A stretch of DNA of 19,841 nt from Prevotella sp. UBA2809 (GTDB lineage Bacteria > Bacteroidota > Bacteroidia > Bacteroidales > Bacteroidaceae). The notes beneath the pieces were generated by a model that worked only from the letters and a program-made list of their open reading frames with translations, searched no databases and was not told the origin of the DNA. The stretch is from positions 64,199 to 84,039 of the forward strand of contig DEHD01000012.1 of assembly GCA_002351725.1 (NCBI GenBank), written 5' to 3'. A program made the position numbers and the translations under genes. Of this stretch, positions 6,593-13,500 are shown one piece after another; position 1 is the stretch's first letter, and every line of letters starts with the position of its first letter.

Positions 6593-6652
6593 TAATACTT
6601 ATAGTTTTTAAACTAAATTAATTAGTTAACTATTGTTTTAACTAATATTTAG
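6567..6652. promoter_or_regulatory. Candidate operator array: AACTA/TAGTT dyads
   Basis: Three 17-bp dyads occur: AACTA-N7-TCGTT (6567-6583, one mismatch), AACTA-N7-TAGTT (6590-6606) and AACTAA-N5-TTAGTT (6611-6627, perfect). The last two are centred 21 bp apart, about two helical turns. A perfect palindrome TAGTTAACTA (6623-6632) and a further AACTAA (6640-6645) follow. The first two sites overlap the -7 and -33 boxes, as expected for repression. BlaI/MecI proteins bind similar dyads in tandem, so binding by the adjacent repressor is a reasonable inference. Confidence 0.55.
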
Positions 6653-6662
6653 AGCACAGGAT

Positions 6663-6697
6663 AAAAAAAACAGCGCATCCAATTGCGGATACGCTGT
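6663..6697 (-). terminator. Intrinsic terminator after rpsJ
   Basis: On the minus strand ACAGCG/CGCTGT (6 bp), one mismatch, then a 4-bp inner stem (ATCC/GGAT) close a 6-nt loop, followed directly by eight T (6670-6663). It begins 24 nt after the S10 stop and ends the str operon, separating it from the BlaI operon. Confidence 0.92.
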
Positions 6698-6720
6698 CTA
6701 TCATAAGATAAAGGATAATA

Positions 6721-7026
6721 CTATACCTTGATCTCTACCTCAACACCACTTGGGAGTTCGAGCTTCATCAGAGCATCAACAGTCTTAGCAGTTGAGCTGT
6801 AGATGTCGATCAGACGCTTGTAGTCTGAAAGCTGGAACTGCTCACGAGCCTTCTTGTTAACGAAGGTTGAGCGGTTAACGGTGTAGATACGCTTGTGAGT
6901 TGGAAGGGGGATAGGACCGCTGATGATAGCACCTGTAGCCTTTACAGCCTTCACAATCTTCTCTGCTGACTTGTCTACGAGTTTGTGGTCGTAGCTCTTC
7001 AGCTTAATACGAATTTTCTGACTCAT
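6721..7026 (-). CDS. rpsJ: 30S ribosomal protein S10
   Basis: S10 is a 30S head protein and also the NusE component of antitermination complexes. The 101-residue product starts MSQKIRIKLKSYDHKLVDKS and carries GPIPLPTHKRIYTVNRST and the usual C-terminus ELPSGVEVEIKV. An in-frame TTG at 7056 would add ten residues unlike any S10, so the ATG at 7026 is chosen. It is the last gene of the rpsL-rpsG-fusA-rpsJ unit, separated from fusA by a large hairpin and followed by a terminator. It is therefore cut off from rplC, its usual downstream partner. Confidence 0.98.
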   Translation of the reverse strand: MSQKIRIKLKSYDHKLVDKSAEKIVKAVKATGAIISGPIPLPTHKRIYTVNRSTFVNKKAREQFQLSDYKRLIDIYSSTAKTVDALMKLELPSGVEVEIKV

Positions 7027-7064
7027 TGTGAAAAATTTAATAATTATATAATTCAATAATGTAA

Positions 7065-7113
7065 AAATGGGGCTACTACTAAAGAGTCATTTGCTCAGCA
7101 GCAGACCCCATTT
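7065..7113 (-). other. Large hairpin between fusA and rpsJ
   Basis: In the transcript AAAUGGGG (from 7113-7106) pairs with CCCCAUUU (7072-7065). After a single bulged U the stem continues with CUGCUGCU against AGUAGUAG (8 pairs, some G-U), and a GAG/CUC pair lies near the apex. It ends in UUUUU, a short U-run. It may act as a weak terminator/attenuator or as an RNA processing or protective structure that sets the EF-G to S10 ratio. The structure is seen in the sequence; the role is inference. Confidence 0.65.
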
Positions 7114-7125
7114 CCTATTTTCTCC

Positions 7126-9252
7126 TTACACGAGGTCAGCACGACCCTTAACCTCCTCCAGAACTGCCTTAGCGATTGAGCTAGACAGAGGTGCGTGGTG
7201 ATCATACTCCATTGAGCTGGTAGCACGACCAGAAGTGATAGTACGGAGAGCGGTTACATAACCGAACATCTCTGACAGAGGAACCTGAGCCTTAACGACA
7301 CGGGCACCGCTACGAGCCTCTTCCATACCCTCTACCTGACCACGACGCTTGTTCAGGTCACCGATAACGTCACCCATGTTCTCCTCAGGTGTTACAACCT
7401 CGAGTTTCATGATAGGCTCCATCAGTACAGGCTTAGCCTGAGCACATGCGTTCTTGTATGCCTGCTGTGCAGCGATCTCGAATGAGAGCTGGTCAGAGTC
7501 AACTGGGTGGAACGAACCGTCGAGTACAGTTACCTTCAGTGAATCCATTGGGTAACCACCGAGGATACCATTCTTCATTGCGTTCTCAAATCCCTTCTGG
7601 ATAGATGGGATGAACTCCTTAGGAATGTTACCACCCTTAACCTCGTTAACGAACTGCAGACCGCCGTCCTTAGCGATATCCCAATCGTCGTCAACAGGAC
7701 CAACGTTTACAATAATATCAGCGAACTTACCACGACCACCAGACTGCTTCTTATAAACCTCACGGATGTTAACAGTCTTGGTAATAGCCTCTTTATAGTT
7801 AACCTGAGGCTTACCCTGGTTACACTCAACCTTGAACTCACGCTTCAGACGGTCGATAATAATATCGAGGTGAAGCTCACCCATACCAGAGATAATGGTC
7901 TGACCACTCTGCTCGTCAGTACGAACGGTGAATGTTGGGTCCTCCTCGGCCAGCTTAGCAAGACCGTTGTCGAGCTTAGCAACGTCGGCCTGGCTCTTAG
8001 GCTCAACTGCGATAGAGATCACAGTGTCAGGGAAGCTCATAGACTCCAGTACGATAGGTGCATCCTCAGAACAGAGGGTATCACCAGTACGGATATCCTT
8101 GAAACCTACACCTGCGCCGATATCACCAGCGTCGATGCTCTCCATAGGAATTTCCTTATTTGAGTTCATCTGGAACAGACGGCTGATACGCTCCTTCTTA
8201 CCAGAACGTGGGTTGTATACATAGCTTCCGGCAGTAATCTTACCAGAGTAAACACGGAAGAATACCAGACGGCCCATGTATGGATCGGTAGCAATCTTAA
8301 AGGCGAGAGCCGATGTAGGCTCGTCCTCAGAAGGCTTACGATCTTCCTCCTCATCGGTATCAGGGTTAGTACCCTTAATAACCTCAACATCAACAGGTGC
8401 GGGCAAGAATGCACATACATAGTCGAGCAGAGGCTGAACACCCTTATTCTTATAAGAAGAACCGAGCAGCATTGGAGTACAAGCCATAGAGATGGTACCC
8501 TTACGGATAGCAGCGATAATCTCCTCCTCTGTGATTGAGTTAGGATCATCGAAGTACTTCTCCATCAGAGCCTCGTCATACTCAGCTGCAGCCTCGAGCA
8601 GTTTGTTACGCCACTCGTCACACTCGGCCTCAAGATCGGCAGGAATGTCCTCAACGTCATACTCAGCACCCATAGTCTCATCGTGCCACAGGATAGCCTT
8701 CATCTTAATCAGGTCAACCAGACCCTTGAAGTTCTCCTCAGCACCGATGGGCACCTGAATAACAACAGGGTTAGCACCCAGGATGTCCTTCATCTGCTGA
8801 ACAGTCTCGAAGAAGTCAGCACCTGAACGGTCCATCTTGTTTACATAACCGATACGTGGTACGTTGTACTTATCAGCCTGACGCCATACAGTCTCAGACT
8901 GAGGCTGAACACCATCAGCAGCAGAATATGTAGCAACAGCTCCATCGAGCACACGCAGTGAACGCTCTACCTCAGCGGTAAAGTCAACGTGTCCCGGAGT
9001 GTCAATCAGATTGATCTTGTACTGTTTACCGTTGTAGTTCCAGTTACAGGTTGTAGCAGCAGAGGTAATAGTAATACCACGCTCCTGCTCCTGAGCCATC
9101 CAGTCCATGGTAGCAGCTCCATCGTGTACCTCACCAATCTTATGAGTCTTACCTGTGTAGAACAGAATACGCTCAGAAGTGGTTGTCTTACCGGCATCGA
9201 TGTGAGCCATAATACCGATATTTCTTGTTAAATGTAAATCGCGATTTGCCAT
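7126..9252 (-). CDS. fusA: Translation elongation factor G
   Basis: EF-G is the GTPase that drives ribosomal translocation and, with RRF, ribosome recycling. The 708-residue product has canonical G motifs: AHIDAGKT (16-23), RGITI (58-62), DTPGH (84-88) and NKMDR (138-142). The domain IV signature DGSFHPVDSDQLSF and the domain V segment KLEVVTPEENMGDVIGDLNKR are present. All catalytic elements are intact, so it looks like the housekeeping GTPase rather than the divergent second EF-G that many Bacteroidota also carry. The ATG at 9252 is preceded by AAGGAAAT, a weak ribosome-binding sequence. It lies 41 nt after rpsG in the classic str operon order. Confidence 0.97.
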   Translation of the reverse strand: MANRDLHLTRNIGIMAHIDAGKTTTSERILFYTGKTHKIGEVHDGAATMDWMAQEQERGITITSAATTCNWNYNGKQYKINLIDTPGHVDFTAEVERSLRVLDGAVATYSAADGVQPQSETVWRQADKYNVPRIGYVNKMDRSGADFFETVQQMKDILGANPVVIQVPIGAEENFKGLVDLIKMKAILWHDETMGAEYDVEDIPADLEAECDEWRNKLLEAAAEYDEALMEKYFDDPNSITEEEIIAAIRKGTISMACTPMLLGSSYKNKGVQPLLDYVCAFLPAPVDVEVIKGTNPDTDEEEDRKPSEDEPTSALAFKIATDPYMGRLVFFRVYSGKITAGSYVYNPRSGKKERISRLFQMNSNKEIPMESIDAGDIGAGVGFKDIRTGDTLCSEDAPIVLESMSFPDTVISIAVEPKSQADVAKLDNGLAKLAEEDPTFTVRTDEQSGQTIISGMGELHLDIIIDRLKREFKVECNQGKPQVNYKEAITKTVNIREVYKKQSGGRGKFADIIVNVGPVDDDWDIAKDGGLQFVNEVKGGNIPKEFIPSIQKGFENAMKNGILGGYPMDSLKVTVLDGSFHPVDSDQLSFEIAAQQAYKNACAQAKPVLMEPIMKLEVVTPEENMGDVIGDLNKRRGQVEGMEEARSGARVVKAQVPLSEMFGYVTALRTITSGRATSSMEYDHHAPLSSSIAKAVLEEVKGRADLV

Positions 9253-9293
9253 TGTTTTGTATTTCCTTTACTTCTTTAACTTAACTACCTAAA

Positions 9294-9770
9294 TTAGAAT
9301 CTGAAGTGAGCAAATGCGCGGTTAGCCTCAGCCATGCGATGCATATCCTCCTTACGTTTGAAGGCACCACCCTGGTTGTTGAAGGCGTCCATGATCTCAG
9401 CAGCCAGCTTGTCAGCCATTGACTTACCGCTACGCTTACGAGCGAACTGAATCATGTTCTTCATTGAGATACTCTCCTTACGGTCTGCACGAATCTCGGT
9501 AGGAACCTGGAAAGTAGCACCACCGATACGACGGCTCTTTACCTCAACCTGTGGGGTAATGTTGTCGAGGGCCTGCTTCCAAATCTCGAGAGCAGACTTC
9601 TCCTCATTGCTCATCTTAGTCTTCACTGTCTCCAGTGCATTGTAGAAGATCTCATACGACTTTGTCTTCTTACCATCAAACATCAGGTGGTTTACAAACT
9701 TAGACACCTTCTGATCATTGAATACGGGATCTGGAAGGATCACACGCTTCTTTGGTTTTGCTTTTCTCAT
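9294..9770 (-). CDS. rpsG: 30S ribosomal protein S7
   Basis: S7 nucleates assembly of the 30S head by binding the 3' major domain of 16S rRNA and lies near the E-site tRNA. The 158-residue product has the expected N-terminus MRKAKPKKRVILPDPVFND, the segment VEVKSRRIGGATFQVPTEIR (76-95), and the C-terminal signature HRMAEANRAFAHFRF. It ends exactly at the family C-terminus, without the longer tail seen in E. coli K-12. In E. coli S7 represses the str operon at the rpsL-rpsG gap; here that gap is 153 nt and contains only weak small hairpins, so the same control is not evident. Confidence 0.98.
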   Translation of the reverse strand: MRKAKPKKRVILPDPVFNDQKVSKFVNHLMFDGKKTKSYEIFYNALETVKTKMSNEEKSALEIWKQALDNITPQVEVKSRRIGGATFQVPTEIRADRKESISMKNMIQFARKRSGKSMADKLAAEIMDAFNNQGGAFKRKEDMHRMAEANRAFAHFRF

Positions 9771-9923
9771 TTTGTTTTGTGAATTAAAATTCTGCTTGAG
9801 GGCTGTTCTTACTTGTTCTTCAACGTCCTTCGCTTGGACATTTACTCAACCTTATAACATTTCTCCAGCAAAACGGATTAAATTTTGTTTCTTTGTTTGG
9901 CCTGACTGACCATCTCCGGTCAT

Positions 9924-10304
9924 TTACTTCTTAGCCTTTGGACGCTTAGCACCATACTTAGAACGGCGCTGTGTACGGTTTGCGACACCTGCGGTATCAA
10001 GAGTACCACGAACGATGTGATAACGTACACCTGGCAGGTCCTTTACACGACCACCGCGAACAAGCACGATTGAGTGCTCCTGCAGGTTGTGTCCCTCTCC
10101 AGGGATGTAAGAGTTAACTTCCTTCTGATTTGTCAGACGAACACGGGCTACCTTACGCATAGCCGAATTAGGCTTCTTAGGGGTTGTTGTGTAAACACGT
10201 ACGCAGACACCACGACGCTGAGGACAGTTATCCAAAGCAGGTGACTTTGACTTGTCAACAATTACCTTTCTGCCTTTTCTTACCAATTGTGAAATTGTAG
10301 GCAT
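9924..10304 (-). CDS. rpsL: 30S ribosomal protein S12
   Basis: S12 is a decoding-centre protein and the classic streptomycin-resistance locus. The 126-residue product carries the two conserved regions TTTPKKPNSAMRKVARV (39-55) and VRGGRVKDLPGVRYH (82-96). The lysines at resistance positions (Lys43 and Lys88 in standard numbering) are wild type, so nothing indicates streptomycin resistance through this gene. Asp89, the residue thiomethylated by RimO in E. coli, is present. It is the first gene of the str operon, with its own promoter about 100 nt upstream and a short structured leader. rpoC upstream is separated by a terminator. Confidence 0.98.
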   Translation of the reverse strand: MPTISQLVRKGRKVIVDKSKSPALDNCPQRRGVCVRVYTTTPKKPNSAMRKVARVRLTNQKEVNSYIPGEGHNLQEHSIVLVRGGRVKDLPGVRYHIVRGTLDTAGVANRTQRRSKYGAKRPKAKK

Positions 10305-10360
10305 AATACTTTAACTTTATTAATTTATATATGTTATTTTGTTTATAATCAGCGCTTTAC

Positions 10361-10387
10361 ACACCCTATCACGCTTAACAGGGGTGT
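10361..10387 (-). promoter_or_regulatory. Hairpin at the start of the rpsL leader
   Basis: The predicted transcript begins within a few bases of ACACCC, which pairs with GGGUGU. After a bulged C, UGUU pairs with GAUA, closing a 6-nt AAGCGU loop (10 pairs in all). The loop could also pair with GCGCU downstream (10351-10356), giving a small pseudoknot. A role in RNA stability or str operon control is possible but unproven. Confidence 0.45.
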
Positions 10388-10396
10388 TTCGGGCTG

Positions 10397-10404
10397 CAAA
10401 GGTA
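10397..10404 (-). promoter_or_regulatory. Promoter -7 box for the rpsL-rpsG-fusA-rpsJ operon
   Basis: TACCTTTG on the minus strand is a perfect TAnnTTTG element. The expected -33 TTTG is degenerate (TTAG near 10424-10427). The block GTACCTTTGCA followed by CCCG is shared with the rplC promoter. Transcription should start near 10390, leaving an 85-nt leader. It lies downstream of the rpoC terminator, so this operon is independently transcribed. The rest of 10405-10520 shows no gene. Confidence 0.72.
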
Positions 10405-10520
10405 CAACTATTTTCCGATTCCACCTAACTTATATGGAGAAAATGTTCTTTGCGAGCCTCGATTTAACAAGATATAACTATTTTTAGAATTATTAATACA
10501 ACAATACACTCAAAATGATG

Positions 10521-10554
10521 AAAAAAGAGTGCTGTAAGCATAATACAGCACTCT
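10521..10554 (-). terminator. Intrinsic terminator after rpoC
   Basis: On the minus strand GAGTGCTGTA and TACAGCACTC form a perfect 10-bp stem (11 with the flanking A-T pair) around a 7-nt loop, followed by six T. It begins about 28 nt after the RpoC stop and ends the rplJ-rplL-rpoB-rpoC unit. Confidence 0.95.
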
Positions 10555-10582
10555 CTCAATATTATATTAATAAGGTATTGCC

Positions 10583-13500
10583 TTATTTCTCCTCGAGAAT
10601 AGTCTCCTCAGCGAAGTCAAGCACGTTCTTGCGGTTTGCCTGAATGCGCTCATACTCTTCCTTAGAACCTACAACAATCTTCTCGAACTCACGCAGACCA
10701 GTACCAGCAGGAATCAGGTGACCGCAGATAACGTTCTCCTTCATACCTACCAGATGGTCAACCTTACCACGGATAGCAGCCTCGTTAAGAACCTTGGTTG
10801 TCTCCTGGAACGATGCGGCCGACATGAACGACTTAGTCTGGAGGGCAGCACGTGTGATACCCTGAAGGATCTGAGTAGATGTAGCAGGAACTGCATCACG
10901 AACCTGAACCAGACGGAGGTCACGACGCTTCAGCATAGAGTTTTCGTCGCGCAGCTTGCGGGCTGTAACGATCTGACCCTTCTGGAGGTTCTCAGAGTCA
11001 CCGGCATCGATAACAACCTTCTTACCCCAGATACGGTCGTTCTCCTCAGAGAAGTCGAGCTTATCAACAATCTCCTGCTCGAGGAACGAGGTATCACCAG
11101 GCTCGTTGATCTGTACCTTACGCATCATCTGACGTACAATAATCTCGAAGTGCTTGTCGTTGATCTTTACACCCTGCAGACGGTATACGTCCTGAACCTC
11201 GTTAACGATATACTCCTGAACAGCGGTAGGACCCTTGATGGCGAGGATATCACCAGGAGTGATAACACCATCAGAAAGTGGAGTACCTGCACGTACGGCA
11301 TCGTGCTCCTGTACCAGAATCTGCTTAGACAGAGATACGAGATATTTACGCTGCTCGCCAGTCTTAGAGGTTACGATGATCTCGCGGTTACCACGCTTTA
11401 CCTTACCCATTGTTACTTCACCATCGATTTCAGATACAACAGCAGGGTTAGATGGGTTACGAGCCTCAAAGAGCTCAGTTACACGAGGCAGACCTCCGGT
11501 GATATCACCACCCTTAGCAGCTGCACGTGGAATCTTAACGAGGGTTTCACCAGTCTTAACAGTCTGACCATCCTCAACGACTACGTGACCACCTACAGGG
11601 AAGTTATATGTTCCGATTACCTCACCATTAGCATCAACAACATCACAGGTTGGAACCTTGAGCTTATCACGCGACTCGGTAACAATCTTTTCAGTCAAAC
11701 CGGTTGTTTCGTCGGTCTCAGCACGGAAGGTAACACCCTCGATAACGTCGTTGAACTTCAGTGTACCAGCATACTCTGTTACGATAACGGCATTGAATGG
11801 GTCCCACTGAGCAATCTTGTCGCCCTTGGCGACCTCGTCGCCATTATTGAAGTAGAGTGAAGAACCGTAAGGAACGTTCACTGTTGACAGAACGATCTTA
11901 GTATTTGGATCAACGAAACGCATTTCACCAAGACGGCTAACTACCATCTGACAGTCGCGGCCATCCTCATCGAACGGAACTGTACGAACCTCTTCGAGTT
12001 CGATCATTGCGCGATCATATTTAGATACGATGCTTGCATTAGCTGCTGCGTTGGCAGCAACACCACCGGCGTGGAACGTACGAAGTGTAAGCTGTGTACC
12101 TGGCTCACCGATAGCCTGAGCAGCAATCACACCAACAGCCTCACCTTTCTGTACCATACGACGGGTAGCGAGGTTACGTCCGTAACACTTCATGCAGACA
12201 CCCTTCTTCGACTCACAAGTGAGCACTGAACGAATTTCAACCATCTCGATGTCAGATGCCTCGATAGCGTCGGCAATAGACTCGGTAATCTCTTCACCAG
12301 CACCTACGATAACCTCACCAGTCTTAGGATTGATAACATCGTGAACTGATACACGACCCAGGATACGCTCAGATAGACTAGAGATAATCTCATCGCCATT
12401 CTTCAGAGCTGTGCACTGCAGACCACGCAGGGTACCACAGTCTTCCTCGGTGATGATCACGTCGTGTGATACGTCAACAAGACGACGTGTCAGATAACCA
12501 GCGTCGGCAGTCTTCATGGCAGTATCAGCCAGACCCTTACGAGCACCGTGAGTAGAGATAAAGTACTCGAGCACTGACATACCCTCCTTAAAGTTAGAAA
12601 GGATTGGGTTCTCAATAATCTGGTGACCCTCGGCACCGGCCTTCTGAGGCTTAGCCATCAAACCACGGATACCTGAAAGCTGCTTAATCTGGTCCTTACT
12701 ACCACGGGCACCTGAGTCAAGCATCATGAATACAGCGTTGAATCCCTGGTCGGCCTCGGTCATCTCCTTCAGCAGAATGTTACCGATATCGTTGTTAACG
12801 TGGGTCCAGGTATCAATAACCTGATTATAACGCTCGTTGTCGGTGATGAATCCCATATTATAGTTGTCGGTAATCTGCTGTACCTCTTCATTACCCTTAG
12901 CGATAAGCTCAGCCTTCTCCTTTGGAATAATGATATCATCGAGGTTGAACGACAGACCAGCCAGATAAGCCATGCGGTAACCAAGGTTCTTGATACCATC
13001 AAGGAACTCACAAGCCTCGGCGAAACCTACATTCTTAATAACGGCTGCGATGATGTCGCGCAGACTCTTCTTAGAGATTACCTTATTTACATAACCAACC
13101 TCCTTTGGAATGATACCGTTCACGATAACACGACCAACAGAAGTCTCAACCATGTGACGCTCGGGCTGGCCATCAACGATATCGTCAACCATTACCTTTA
13201 CCTGTGCGTGGAGATCACACTTGCCCTCGTTGTGAGCAATGATAGCCTCCTCAGGTCCGTAGAAGGTAAGTCCCTCACCCTTTGCACCTGGACGAATCTT
13301 GGTGATATAGTAAAGACCAAGTACCATATCCTGTGAAGGCACTGTGATAGGCGCGCCATTGGCAGGGTTAAGAATATTATGACTCTGAAGCATCAGCAAC
13401 TGTGCCTCAAGAATAGCCTCATTTGAAAGTGGGAGGTGAACAGCCATCTGGTCACCATCGAAGTCTGCGTTGAAGGCAGTACAAGCCAATGGGTGGAGCT

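Noticed and set aside
1860..6660. The five-gene block as an insertion sequence or genomic island
   Set aside because: No transposase, integrase, tRNA target, terminal inverted repeats or matching direct repeats at its edges, and base composition looks similar to the flanks.
7027..7056. TTG start giving a 111-residue S10
   Set aside because: S10 begins at MSQKIRIKLKSYD; the extension reads as untranslated A/T-rich leader.
9771..9923. An S7-binding regulatory structure in the 153-nt rpsL-rpsG gap
   Set aside because: Only weak 4-5 bp hairpins (for example GTCC/GGAC and TGACC/GGTCA) are visible, with no resemblance to the E. coli site and no promoter box.
10718..11860. A 380-codon open frame on the plus strand opposite rpoC
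   Set aside because: It lies wholly antisense to a highly conserved part of RpoC, and its Thr/Leu/Asn-rich translation resembles no family. Codon bias in rpoC can keep the opposite frame open. No promoter is seen.
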